From positions 186,001-250,000 of the forward strand of contig NZ_JBLFEN010000003.1 of the NCBI RefSeq assembly GCF_047345485.1: a stretch of 64,000 bases of DNA, given 5' to 3'. The translations under genes were made by a program, and so were the position numbers. Below, piece by piece: positions 1 to 9,593 of this stretch. Positions within the stretch are counted from its first letter, which is position 1. Each line of letters starts with the position of its first letter. The notes under the pieces were generated by a model. The model had not been told where the DNA came from. It saw nothing but the letters and a program-made list of their open reading frames with translations, and did not search any database. The DNA comes from Jejuia sp047345485. Its GTDB lineage: Bacteria; Bacteroidota; Bacteroidia; Flavobacteriales; Flavobacteriaceae.

Positions 1-2049
1 GAAATAGACTTATATAATGGAAAGGAAGGCGATTCTATTTTATTCGAGATAAGCGACCAAACTGCAGTCGTGATGAACTGGAAACAAAAAAGCAAATACA
101 TATTTGGGAAGTCTGGTGAAGGTAAATTTGCCAATCGTTTTAACGTAGCAGGCGGCAGATGGATAACGGCTTATGGTTTGAATTATGAGCCTAAATTAGA
201 GGATATCAAAGGGTATGTAGTCACAAACAATCGCAAGCAGATTAGCAAATTTGAATCTTCAAATGAGCAACTCAATCAAATTTATCAAATCAATTTAAAC
301 ACCTATATCGCTAATACTATGGATGGTATTTTAGTAGATTGTCCGCATCGCGAGCGTCGTGGCTGGGGCGAAGTCACCGTAGCTGCTATGTATGGTGATG
401 CTTTACCTAATTTTGAAAGCGGCGCTTATATGGATCAATACACTCAATACATGCGTGACGCGCAATTTCCCGACGGTCAAACCAGAGCTGTATTAAACGA
501 AGAAGATCGTCCCTTTTTAATGTGGAAGGCCAATAGCCCGATAACATTTTGGGAAACCTATCGCATGTTAGGCGATAAAAAAATATTAGAAGATAATTAC
601 GAGTCTATGCAAAAATGGATGAGCTGGATGCATAATGCTTCAAATTATGAAACTGGAGGCGCTCTTAAAATAGGAGAACGTGGCAAACGTGAAATGCCAG
701 GTTTGGGAGATTGGTGTACACCTCGTGGTAATTTTTGGGATAGTAGTAACTCGCCTGATGCCGCACATTTTAATAACTGCGCCTATGCTTTTATGCTGGA
801 ATGTTCTATGAATATGGCGAAAGCTTTAGGTAAAACCGAAGATGAAAACATGTATGCCAACCGTCTAAGTATTCAGCAAAAAGCAACCCACGAACTTTCT
901 TATAATGCTGAAACAGGAAAATATCTAGACGGTATTCAAGTCAATCAAGCTTTTGCTTTACTTTCGGGCGTAACGCCGAAAGAAGAAAAAGAAAAAGTAA
1001 CCGCGCAACTTGTAAATAATGTACTTTATGATTTTCCGTATTATGATACGGGAAGTTCTGGTCAGGCACTTTATACCCGATACTTTTTAGAATCAGGAGA
1101 GCGTATGGATTTAATTTACGAACTCCTAAAAGACAAACATCACCCGAGTTATGGCTATTTTTTAGAACAAGGACATACCACATGGCCAGAACGTTGGTCT
1201 GCCATTGGTAATAGCCAAATACATACGTGTTATACGGGTATTGGCGGTTATTTTATTAAAGGTTTTGGAGGGATAAAACCAAATCCAGATGATTATGGTA
1301 TGCAACATATGATTATAAAACCAGCTGTTGTTGGAGATTTAACTTATGCAAATACCGAATACGAATCTATGTATGGTAAAGTAGTTGTGAATTGGGAAAA
1401 GCAAGATAGTGGTGCCAGTTTTTATATTGAAATTCCAGTAAATACAAGCGCAAAAATTTATCTTCCAGCCAATTCTAAAGAGGATATTAGTGAAGGAGGT
1501 CACCTTGCGGAAAAAGCAAATGGGATAACCTATGTAGGAACGGAAAAACATGATGCTGTAGGTAATTATATAATTTTTAACGCAGTATCTGGAACGTATA
1601 AGTTTACAGTTTCAGAAATGCCAAAAGTAGCTTTCCCAGAACCCTTAGGAACTCCTGAAAATTTAGCAACCTTAGGAAGAATGAATGCCTCGTCTATGTT
1701 TATTCAAACTGAAAAACTACCCGTTTTTGAAGCTTTTAGAGTAAATGATGAAGACGAAGCAACCCGTTGGTTAGCTACAGAAACTAAAAATCAATATTTA
1801 GAAGTAGAATGGGTAAAACCACAAACGTTTAATCAAATTATTGTTGATGAATATGGGACTAATATAACTTCATATAAATTGCAATATTGGGAAAATGGGA
1901 TTTGGAAAGATATTGTAAATGGAATATCTTGTGGAGACAACAAGAACCATGAGTTTGATACTCTTCAATCTACAAAATGTCGCGTGTTTGTTTTAGAATC
2001 AACACAAGCTCCATCAATAAAAGAATTAAAAATTTTTAATAATAATTAG
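1..2049 (+). CDS. GH78 alpha-L-rhamnosidase, 5'-truncated by window edge, with C-terminal discoidin-like domain
   Basis: The reading frame is open from base 1, so the gene begins outside the window; 682 residues are visible. The GTG/ATG codons near base 70 are internal, not starts. The visible part is the (alpha/alpha)6 catalytic domain of a GH78 alpha-L-rhamnosidase: the acidic motif DCPHRERRGW (visible residues 113-122, putative general acid E118) and TTWPERW with putative base E397. The usual GD after GW is GE here. From about residue 551 to the end an F5/8 type C (CBM32-like) carbohydrate-binding domain follows. It should release L-rhamnose from oligosaccharides; export signals are outside the window. 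The next GH78 gene starts 5 bp downstream, so they are probably co-transcribed. The family call is firm; linkage specificity is unknown. Confidence 0.9.
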   Translation, partial: EIDLYNGKEGDSILFEISDQTAVVMNWKQKSKYIFGKSGEGKFANRFNVAGGRWITAYGLNYEPKLEDIKGYVVTNNRKQISKFESSNEQLNQIYQINLNTYIANTMDGILVDCPHRERRGWGEVTVAAMYGDALPNFESGAYMDQYTQYMRDAQFPDGQTRAVLNEEDRPFLMWKANSPITFWETYRMLGDKKILEDNYESMQKWMSWMHNASNYETGGALKIGERGKREMPGLGDWCTPRGNFWDSSNSPDAAHFNNCAYAFMLECSMNMAKALGKTEDENMYANRLSIQQKATHELSYNAETGKYLDGIQVNQAFALLSGVTPKEEKEKVTAQLVNNVLYDFPYYDTGSSGQALYTRYFLESGERMDLIYELLKDKHHPSYGYFLEQGHTTWPERWSAIGNSQIHTCYTGIGGYFIKGFGGIKPNPDDYGMQHMIIKPAVVGDLTYANTEYESMYGKVVVNWEKQDSGASFYIEIPVNTSAKIYLPANSKEDISEGGHLAEKANGITYVGTEKHDAVGNYIIFNAVSGTYKFTVSEMPKVAFPEPLGTPENLATLGRMNASSMFIQTEKLPVFEAFRVNDEDEATRWLATETKNQYLEVEWVKPQTFNQIIVDEYGTNITSYKLQYWENGIWKDIVNGISCGDNKNHEFDTLQSTKCRVFVLESTQAPSIKELKIFNNN

Positions 2050-2054
2050 TAGTC

Positions 2055-5000
2055 ATGAAAAACAGAGAAATTAGAAAAAGAGGAATTTTAGTATCTCTCT
2101 TTGTCTTTTTCGCAATCTCAATAACTTCTGTACATGCACAATCGCAATGGATTTGGCAACAAGAAGATGGACCAGCCAATACTTGGATGGCTTTTCGAAA
2201 AACCATTAATGTGGGTACAGTACCATCAGAAGCATTAGTAAATATTGCTGTAGATAGTAAATATTGGCTTTGGGTAAATGGAGATATGGTATTATTTGAA
2301 GGTGGTTTAGCAAGAGGTGCTGCACCAAATACTACATATTACGATCCTGTTGATTTGGCACCTTACTTAAAATCGGGTGAAAATACAATAGCCATTTTAG
2401 CGTGGTACTTTGGACGTACAAGAAAGTCCCACTTAGATAGTGGTAAAGGAGGTTTATACGTTTCTGCGGATTGGAACGCCGATTTGAATACAAATTCTTC
2501 TTGGAAGATGAAATTGCACCCAGCTTATGATCCCAATAGTGGTGGAGGTGGAGCAGATAATAGGATTACGCCTTATAGCGTGAAATTCGATGCTAGAAAT
2601 GCTTTAGGAGATTGGACAGATAGTGCTTGGTATACAGAAGGTTATGATGACAGTAACTGGGACACACCTACAGAAAAAGGAGGCATAAATAGTCAGCCTT
2701 GGGGCAATTTGGTAGAGCGTGCGATACCGCAATGGAACGATAGAGGATTGACAGATTATCCATCAATGACGGTAAATGGTTCGACAATAAATCTTCCTTA
2801 TACTAATAATTCAGGGTCTAACGTCACTATAATAGCAAAACTGCCCTTCAATCAACAAATTACACCTTACATAAAACTTAATGCTACTTCAGGGCGAACT
2901 GTTGTTATGGATACTGATAATAATTTTCACTTATTGCAGTCTACATATACTTCCAAAAATGGTGTTCAAGAATTTGAAGGCTATACATGGTTTAATGGGC
3001 ATGTTGTAGAGTACAGCATTCCTCCAGGAGTAGAAGTACAAGAACTAAAGTACCGTTGGACAGGTGTAGGAGATATGACAGGGAATTTTGAGTGTGATAA
3101 TGAATTTTATAACCGTTTATGGTGGATGGCACGAAACACATTGTACATCTGTGCAAGAGACGGATATATGGATTGTCCTGATAGAGAACGTGCCTTGTGG
3201 ATTGGTGATGTAGGTGATCAAACAGGAGCAATTTTCTATACGTTAGATGAGGCAGGAAGAAAATTATTAAAAAAAGCGATAGACAATACTATAAACTATC
3301 GTAGAGGAGATATTATAGAAGGCTTAACACCAGGTTTTGGTAGTTTTCAAACTAAAACTGCCGAATTTGCAGGACAAAGTCTTCAATTTATTGATAATGT
3401 AGTTTGGCAGTATTACTACAATACTGGAGATATAGCGACTATTGAAAACGCATATCCTGCTATATTAACGTATTTGGAGTTATGGAATATGGCTTCAGAT
3501 GGTATGCCTGAAAATAGAAGAGGTGGTGTGAATTGGACAGATTGGGGTAGCGATCGTGATTCGGATGCCATAAGAGCCACATGGTATTATATAGCACTAA
3601 AAGCAGCCAAAAACATGGCTATTGTATTAGATAAAACCGAAGATATACCATGGTATGATAACAGAATTAATAGTATTGAACAAAACTATGTTCAAAAATA
3701 CTGGAGAGGTAATAGTTATAATACTTCAGGTAATGCCATAGAAGAACGTGTAAGTTCTCTTGCGGTTATTGCAGGTTTAGCAGATGAAAGTCACTATGAG
3801 ACCTTAGTAGATGAAGTTTTATTCCCTGTTAGAAAATCAAGTCCACATTTTGAATGGTTAGCAGAAGAGGCGTTGATGCAATTAGGGGAACCAGAAAAAG
3901 CATTAACCAGAATGAGAGAGGTGTATGATTTTCAGGTTGATAACCCTAATTTAACAACCTTGTACGAACGTTTTGAGAGTGATCCAAATAGTAATCCTGG
4001 AACACCAAACCATGCTTGGAATGCACCTAACTATATACTATCGCGCTACATTACAGGTATTAAAGCTACTGAAGTGGCATGGGCATCGTATGAAGTATGT
4101 CCAACATTGGCTAGTTTTACGTCGTTTGAAACCATAGTACCTTCTGTTAAAGGTGATATAGTAGTTGAGGTTACTTCAGGTAAAACTAATTTTAATTTGA
4201 AACTAGAATCGCCTGAGAACACAACCGCTGTTGTGGGCATTCCAAAAACCAATACAGAAATATTTGAAGTTACCGTTGGAGGTGTAACCGTTTGGGAAGA
4301 TGGTGCATTTGTAAATGGCGTTTCAGGAATCTCTTTTAATAGTGAGGATGCATCCTTTTTAAAATTTAATGTGACTCCTGGAATTTGGGAGTTTAATGCA
4401 GATGTATTTGTTGATTATGCTCCAGAGATTTCCTTTATAACGCCAACTGATGGTGCTATATTCGAGAAGGCAGACGGTGGTTTAGTAAATATTGAATTGG
4501 ATGCTACTGATGATGAAGGTATTGATAACGTTGAATTATTTCTTGATGATCAGCTCATAGCTACAAAAACAACTGCGTCTTTTAATTTCTCATCTTCTGA
4601 TACGCCTGCATTATCAGACTTAGAAGGTGGTAATTACATATTAAAAGCGATAGTAACAGATTCAGATGGTAAAAGTTCTGAAGCAAGTATTAGTATTAGC
4701 ATACTTGACAGAGCTGGTATTTTTACAAATAAATTATTGTTTTACTTACCACTAGAAGAAAATGGTGATGACCATAGCGGGAATGATAACGATGCTACTA
4801 TGGGGTTTGCTGTAACTTATGATACAGGAAAATATGGCAACGGTGGCGTCTTTAGTTTTACTGAAGGATCCTATTTTACATCTGCTGATAAAGTTTTTGA
4901 ATACAGTTCTGAAACCGCTTATACCATAGCGTTTTGGTTAAAAGTATCAGATTACACCATGCGAGGCGACATATTGCAACCTAATGTGGGGCGTACTTTA

Positions 5001-5624
5001 CTATACTCCAATGGTGCAGATTTAAGCTTTAGATCATCTCATCAAAGACAATCCATTTCATTTAATGTAGATACTACTGAAAAAGACGATTGGTTTCATG
5101 TTGCTTTGGTTTTAGACCAGAGGGAAGGACAAAGACAACATAAATTTTATGTGAATGGCGAGCAGCGAGGCAGTATCGCAGAAGGTTATGAGTTTGAAAC
5201 TGGAAAGCCTAAAGCTGTAGGTAGATTAATTTTTGGTTCATTTTCAGCCACTCAAATAGTGCGAAATTTTACAGGTATGCTGGATGAAGTGTATATGTTT
5301 AATGATGTGCTTTCTGAAACTGAAATACAGGAGGTGATGAATATTGAAGATCTCGATGAATATCTTGCTAGTTTGAGTGTTATTGAAAATACACCAACTG
5401 ATAGGAAAATAAAATTATTTCCAAATCCAACTCATCAAACACTTAATATTTTAGGTACTCAGATGATTAAAGCAGAGGTTTACGATTTGTCTGGAAGAAT
5501 GATAAAAGCATACGCCATAAATAATAATACATTAGATGTGTCATCTTTTGGTAGTGGCATATATATGATTAAAATGACAGATACACAGGGTAACTCATTT
5601 GTATCAAAATTTATCAAGCAATAG
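2055..5624 (+). CDS. Secreted multidomain GH78 alpha-L-rhamnosidase with Ig-like, LamG and T9SS domains
   Basis: 1189 residues. A signal peptide (about 1-29, ending VHAQ) is followed by N-terminal beta-sandwich domains, then the GH78 catalytic barrel with DCPDRERALWIGD at 373-385 (putative acid E378) and TTLYERF with putative base E638. After the catalytic part come an Ig-like domain (about 795-885), a LamG/concanavalin-like domain (about 895-1105) and a type IX secretion sorting domain (from about 1115, with FPNP and GSGIYMIKM). The protein is therefore predicted to reach the cell surface or medium, unlike most rhamnosidases in the locus. It is clearly paralogous to the next gene (both start their mature part with QWIWQQEDGP), indicating a tandem duplication in which only this copy has the lectin and sorting modules. 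Confidence 0.9.
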   Translation: MKNREIRKRGILVSLFVFFAISITSVHAQSQWIWQQEDGPANTWMAFRKTINVGTVPSEALVNIAVDSKYWLWVNGDMVLFEGGLARGAAPNTTYYDPVDLAPYLKSGENTIAILAWYFGRTRKSHLDSGKGGLYVSADWNADLNTNSSWKMKLHPAYDPNSGGGGADNRITPYSVKFDARNALGDWTDSAWYTEGYDDSNWDTPTEKGGINSQPWGNLVERAIPQWNDRGLTDYPSMTVNGSTINLPYTNNSGSNVTIIAKLPFNQQITPYIKLNATSGRTVVMDTDNNFHLLQSTYTSKNGVQEFEGYTWFNGHVVEYSIPPGVEVQELKYRWTGVGDMTGNFECDNEFYNRLWWMARNTLYICARDGYMDCPDRERALWIGDVGDQTGAIFYTLDEAGRKLLKKAIDNTINYRRGDIIEGLTPGFGSFQTKTAEFAGQSLQFIDNVVWQYYYNTGDIATIENAYPAILTYLELWNMASDGMPENRRGGVNWTDWGSDRDSDAIRATWYYIALKAAKNMAIVLDKTEDIPWYDNRINSIEQNYVQKYWRGNSYNTSGNAIEERVSSLAVIAGLADESHYETLVDEVLFPVRKSSPHFEWLAEEALMQLGEPEKALTRMREVYDFQVDNPNLTTLYERFESDPNSNPGTPNHAWNAPNYILSRYITGIKATEVAWASYEVCPTLASFTSFETIVPSVKGDIVVEVTSGKTNFNLKLESPENTTAVVGIPKTNTEIFEVTVGGVTVWEDGAFVNGVSGISFNSEDASFLKFNVTPGIWEFNADVFVDYAPEISFITPTDGAIFEKADGGLVNIELDATDDEGIDNVELFLDDQLIATKTTASFNFSSSDTPALSDLEGGNYILKAIVTDSDGKSSEASISISILDRAGIFTNKLLFYLPLEENGDDHSGNDNDATMGFAVTYDTGKYGNGGVFSFTEGSYFTSADKVFEYSSETAYTIAFWLKVSDYTMRGDILQPNVGRTLLYSNGADLSFRSSHQRQSISFNVDTTEKDDWFHVALVLDQREGQRQHKFYVNGEQRGSIAEGYEFETGKPKAVGRLIFGSFSATQIVRNFTGMLDEVYMFNDVLSETEIQEVMNIEDLDEYLASLSVIENTPTDRKIKLFPNPTHQTLNILGTQMIKAEVYDLSGRMIKAYAINNNTLDVSSFGSGIYMIKMTDTQGNSFVSKFIKQ

Positions 5625-5643
5625 ATTAAAAGATAGTAAAAGA

Positions 5644-8022
5644 ATGAGAATGAAATTTAAAAACAGTCTAGGTTTATGGCTATTGCTTGCAATTGCTTAT
5701 ACAACTTCCAGTTCAGTATTCGCTAATACCCCGAATTGGACAGATGCCCAATGGATTTGGCAACAAGAAGATGGGCCTTCTAATACTTGGTTGAGTTTTA
5801 GAAAAACGATTACTGTAGATGAAATCCCGGAAATAGTTGAAGCTCATATAGCCGTGGATAGTAAGTTTTGGTTATGGATTAATGGAGAAATGGTGATTTT
5901 TGAAGGCGGGCTATCCAGAGGGCCAAGTCAAGCAGGAGCGTGGGATAGGAAGAAAAAAATAACACCCACCAATTCGTGGTATGAAACTTTAAATATTCAA
6001 TCTTACCTTAAAAAAGGAGAAAACACCATAGCAATATTGGTCTGGTATTGGGGTCGAGAAACCCACAAAGGAACACATATTGATAGCGGAAAAGGCGGTT
6101 TGCTTTTTTCTGCTCAAATAGGCCAGCAACGATTAGTTTCAAATGGAAGTTGGAAGGCAAAACAGCATTCAGGATATGACAATACAATTGAACCTGCTAG
6201 TAAATCATTAGTGCAATATTCAGTAAAATTTGATGCTCAAAAAGCAATGAATGATTGGTCTGAAAATGCGTGGTATTCCTCTAAATTTGATGATGAAAAT
6301 TGGCCAGAAGCTACAGAAAAAGGAAATGCAGGTGTAGCGCCTTGGTACAATTTAGAGCCAAATATTGTACCGCATTTAATCAATCATGGTTTGGAGGACT
6401 ATAAGAATCACGATGATTTACAATTTCCTTTTATAAGTGATGGTAAAACCATAAAATGTAAGCTTCCTTTTAATAAGCAAATTACACCGTATTTAGAAGT
6501 TGAAGCCAAAGTAGGTGATACGATTTTCATAACTACTGATAATCGTTTGAATAAAATTACGGCTACTTATATTACCAAATCAGGAACTCAAAAATTCGAA
6601 AGTTTTTCGTGGATGAATGGTAATGAAATATTATATACCATACCAAAAGGGGTGAAAGTAAAAGCGCTTAAATATCGTTGGATGAGTGTAGGTGAAATGT
6701 CTGGTAAATTTGAAGTAGATGACCCGTTTTATAATCGCCTATGGTGGATGGGAAACAACACCTTATTTGTTTGCGCGCGCGATAATTTTATGGATTGCCC
6801 AGATAGAGAACGTGCGTTATGGATTGGCGATGTTGCAGATCAAACAGGCTACTTGTTCTATGCAATGGATGATGCAGGGCGTCAGCTACTAAAAAAAGCA
6901 ATTTTACAAACGACAGCCTTTAGTGAAAATGATGTTTTAGGTGCTTTAGGGCCACTTAGAGTTCGTGAATTAGTGGCGCAAAGTTTACAGTTTATCGCCC
7001 AATGTATATGGCCTTATTATTTAAATACGGGCGATTTAGAAACCTTGCAACATGCTTATCCTTATGCCTACAAGTATTTAAAACTTTTTCCTACGCAGGA
7101 AAATGGCTTACCAGAATACCGCATTAAGAAAAGTCCAGATGCTTGGGATTGGGCCGATTGGGGCGTAAAAAATACCATTGATAAAGAACCAATCCAAGCA
7201 GCATTTTATTATTTAGCCTTAAAAGAAGCGAAAAAAATGGCTGAGGTATTAGGTAAAACAGAAGACATCGCTTGGTATACAAGGAGGATGGAAACTATGA
7301 AACCTGCATTTGAGAAAGCCTATTGGAAAAATGGATTTTACAGTAGCAATGCTGAAGATTTAAAAGACGACAGAGCCAATGCCATAGCTATAGTTTCAGG
7401 AATTGCTGATCCAGAATTTTATAACCAGATTGTAGAAAATGTATTAATTCCAAACCGTTTTTCAAGTCCGCATTTTGAATGGGTGGTAGAAGAAGCCATG
7501 TGTATTGCAAATAGGCATAAAGCGTCTTTAGAAAGAATGAAAGACCAGTACCAAAGTCAGGTAGATAAAAAATCGATGTCTACTTTATACGAAATGTTTC
7601 CAAGAGGCGGTAGTTACAATCACGCTTGGAATGGTTCTAATAAAATTCTTTCAAAATATATTGCTGGTGTTGCGCCAACTAAAGCTGCTTGGAGCGAATA
7701 TGAAATTATGCCAAAATTACTTCATATAAAACAACTAAAGAAAACGATTCCAACGGTAAAAGGTGACATAGATATTCATATTAAGGTGAGTGATGATACG
7801 TTCCAAATGGCTTTAACATCACCTAAACAAACTACTGCTATTGTTGGCATACCTAAATCAGATAAGGACATAAAAGAGGTATGGGTTAATGAAAAATGTA
7901 TATGGAAAAAAGGAAAAAACAAAAAGAAGCTGAATGGCTTAGTTTACAGCAGTGAAGATTCTAAATATTTGAAATTTAATATTGAATCTGGTTCCTGGTT
8001 AATTTCTGCAATATATCAATAG
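5644..8022 (+). CDS. Periplasmic GH78 alpha-L-rhamnosidase, tandem paralog of the preceding gene
   Basis: 792 residues from the ATG at 5644; this start is chosen because a signal peptide (MRMKFKNSLGLWLLLAIAYT, cleavage near SVFA) follows it directly, whereas an upstream in-frame ATG at 5599 would overlap the previous gene and bury the signal. The catalytic motif DCPDRERALWIGD is at 384-396 (putative acid E389) and STLYEMF carries the putative base E650. It matches the upstream paralog through the N-terminal sandwich and catalytic barrel but ends with the C-terminal beta domain, lacking LamG and T9SS modules, so it is predicted to be periplasmic. Gap to the previous gene is 19 bp. Rhamnosidase activity is expected from the family; linkage preference is unknown. 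Confidence 0.87.
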   Translation: MRMKFKNSLGLWLLLAIAYTTSSSVFANTPNWTDAQWIWQQEDGPSNTWLSFRKTITVDEIPEIVEAHIAVDSKFWLWINGEMVIFEGGLSRGPSQAGAWDRKKKITPTNSWYETLNIQSYLKKGENTIAILVWYWGRETHKGTHIDSGKGGLLFSAQIGQQRLVSNGSWKAKQHSGYDNTIEPASKSLVQYSVKFDAQKAMNDWSENAWYSSKFDDENWPEATEKGNAGVAPWYNLEPNIVPHLINHGLEDYKNHDDLQFPFISDGKTIKCKLPFNKQITPYLEVEAKVGDTIFITTDNRLNKITATYITKSGTQKFESFSWMNGNEILYTIPKGVKVKALKYRWMSVGEMSGKFEVDDPFYNRLWWMGNNTLFVCARDNFMDCPDRERALWIGDVADQTGYLFYAMDDAGRQLLKKAILQTTAFSENDVLGALGPLRVRELVAQSLQFIAQCIWPYYLNTGDLETLQHAYPYAYKYLKLFPTQENGLPEYRIKKSPDAWDWADWGVKNTIDKEPIQAAFYYLALKEAKKMAEVLGKTEDIAWYTRRMETMKPAFEKAYWKNGFYSSNAEDLKDDRANAIAIVSGIADPEFYNQIVENVLIPNRFSSPHFEWVVEEAMCIANRHKASLERMKDQYQSQVDKKSMSTLYEMFPRGGSYNHAWNGSNKILSKYIAGVAPTKAAWSEYEIMPKLLHIKQLKKTIPTVKGDIDIHIKVSDDTFQMALTSPKQTTAIVGIPKSDKDIKEVWVNEKCIWKKGKNKKKLNGLVYSSEDSKYLKFNIESGSWLISAIYQ

Positions 8023-8072
8023 GTACTATTTTGATGTATACATATTACATGTAATATTTAGTTACATTAATA

Positions 8073-8088
8073 ATCCGCTAAAGCGGAT
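8073..8088. repeat. Short perfect inverted repeat in the GH78-sulfatase gap
   Basis: Seven-base arms ATCCGCT and AGCGGAT separated by two bases. The 13 bases TAATCCGCTAAAG (8071-8083) also occur at the outer end of the dispersed repeat near 58.74 kb, so this is probably a relic end of the same repeat family. Its position in the 91-bp gap between the rhamnosidase and sulfatase genes would also suit an mRNA-stabilising hairpin. No T run follows, so it is not a classical terminator. Confidence 0.5.
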
Positions 8089-8113
8089 AAGAATTCAAAA
8101 GTAAAACTATAGA

Positions 8114-9592
8114 ATGATTCATTATAAAAACTGTAAAATAAACACTTCAATAAAAGGCATTGTTATTATCTTAATTTTAAGTTGTGTATACTCGTGTAAA
8201 ACCGAACCTAAGAAAGAAAGTGTAAACACCAAACCTAATTTACTATTCATTTTTGCAGATCAGTATCGTCAAGCATCGTTAGGATTTCTAAAAGAAGATC
8301 CTGTTCATACCCCAAATTTAGACCAATTGGCAAAAGAAGGGGTGTTTTTTAGTGAAGCCGTTTCAAACAATCCTTTATGCAGTCCGTATAGAGCAATGTT
8401 AATGACAGGGCGTTATTCTTTATCAACAGGAGTTGTAGAAAATTGCAATTCTCAAAGAACTGCCTTGGGGAATTATTTAAAGAAAGATGAAATTTGCTTT
8501 TCTGATGTTTTAGTAGAAAACGGCTATAGTGCAGGGTATGTTGGGAAATGGCATTTAGATGGCCCAGAACCCACACCACCAGATGTAAAACGCGTTTGGG
8601 ATACTTGGTGCCCTCCAGATCGTAGACATGGATTCTCGTTTTGGCATGCCTATGGAACGCATAATAGACATAACAGTCCTTATTATTGGACAACTTACGG
8701 AGGTGAAAATGATAAAATATACCCTAAACAATGGTCTACAGAACACGAAGCTGATGTTATCATCAATTACTTCAAAAACAATAAAAAACAACGAAATGCA
8801 GATGAGCCTTTTGCCTTGTTTTGGTCAATAAATCCACCTCATACACCTTTTAAACAGGTGCCAGAACGGTATAGGAAACGTTATGAAGGCATGACGCATA
8901 AAGACGTTTTAAATAGACCAAATGTGCAGTTTGATGATAATTATGATTTAAAAAGAGGAGATCACGGCGTAGAAAAACGCTTAGATCAAGCTACAGATTA
9001 TTTTGCTTCTGTAAATGGGGTTGATGATCAAATAGGACGTGTGATTGCAAAACTAAAAGAAGCAGGTCTGTATGAAAACACCATTATTGTATTTTCTGCA
9101 GATCATGGCGAAATGCTAGGAAGCCAAGGATTAATGCATAAAAATGTGTGGTTTAAAGAAGCCTATAAAATTCCTTTAATTGTGCATTATCCAAAAAAAG
9201 TAAAACCAAAAAAGGATGATATTTTGTTAAGTGTGCCTGATTATATGCCAACACTATTAGGCTTAATGGGACTTGAAGATAAAATACCAAACGTGGTTGA
9301 TGGTGAAAATTATGCGGATTTATTTTTCGATAAACCCGTAAACCGCCCAGAAAAGCAATTGTATTTTGGAGGAAAAAGTTTTGCTTCTAAAGGTGATGCT
9401 AGAGGTTTTAGAACCAAAGAACATACGTATGCAGTAGTAAAACACGAAAATGGAGATAAATTTCATTACCTCTATCACGATGCTAAAGATCCTTATCAAA
9501 TGAAAAATATTTGGGGAGAAGATCCTATTTTAGATGCTAAATTGGAAAATGAATTGGCTCAGTTATTAATATCTATGAATGATTCTTGGTAG
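8114..9592 (+). CDS. Family S1 (formylglycine-dependent) sulfatase, lipoprotein
   Basis: 492 residues. The N-terminus is a lipoprotein signal with a Cys near residue 28 (VYSC). The type I sulfatase signature C-S-P-Y-R starts at Cys89, the residue that maturation enzymes convert to formylglycine; NLLFIFADQYR gives the N-terminal metal-binding Asp and FSADHGEMLG the second metal cluster. It would remove sulfate esters from sugar residues in the periplasm or at the cell surface. It is followed after one base by the enolase-superfamily gene and preceded by three rhamnosidase genes, so rhamnose-3-sulfate in ulvan fragments is a plausible substrate (inference). S1 subfamily cannot be assigned by eye. 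No maturase gene is visible in the window. Confidence 0.93.
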   Translation: MIHYKNCKINTSIKGIVIILILSCVYSCKTEPKKESVNTKPNLLFIFADQYRQASLGFLKEDPVHTPNLDQLAKEGVFFSEAVSNNPLCSPYRAMLMTGRYSLSTGVVENCNSQRTALGNYLKKDEICFSDVLVENGYSAGYVGKWHLDGPEPTPPDVKRVWDTWCPPDRRHGFSFWHAYGTHNRHNSPYYWTTYGGENDKIYPKQWSTEHEADVIINYFKNNKKQRNADEPFALFWSINPPHTPFKQVPERYRKRYEGMTHKDVLNRPNVQFDDNYDLKRGDHGVEKRLDQATDYFASVNGVDDQIGRVIAKLKEAGLYENTIIVFSADHGEMLGSQGLMHKNVWFKEAYKIPLIVHYPKKVKPKKDDILLSVPDYMPTLLGLMGLEDKIPNVVDGENYADLFFDKPVNRPEKQLYFGGKSFASKGDARGFRTKEHTYAVVKHENGDKFHYLYHDAKDPYQMKNIWGEDPILDAKLENELAQLLISMNDSW

Positions 9593-9593
9593 T

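Noticed and set aside
8349..8693. 114-codon minus-strand frame inside the sulfatase gene
   Set aside because: It covers the sulfatase active-site region in antisense and shows no protein features of its own.
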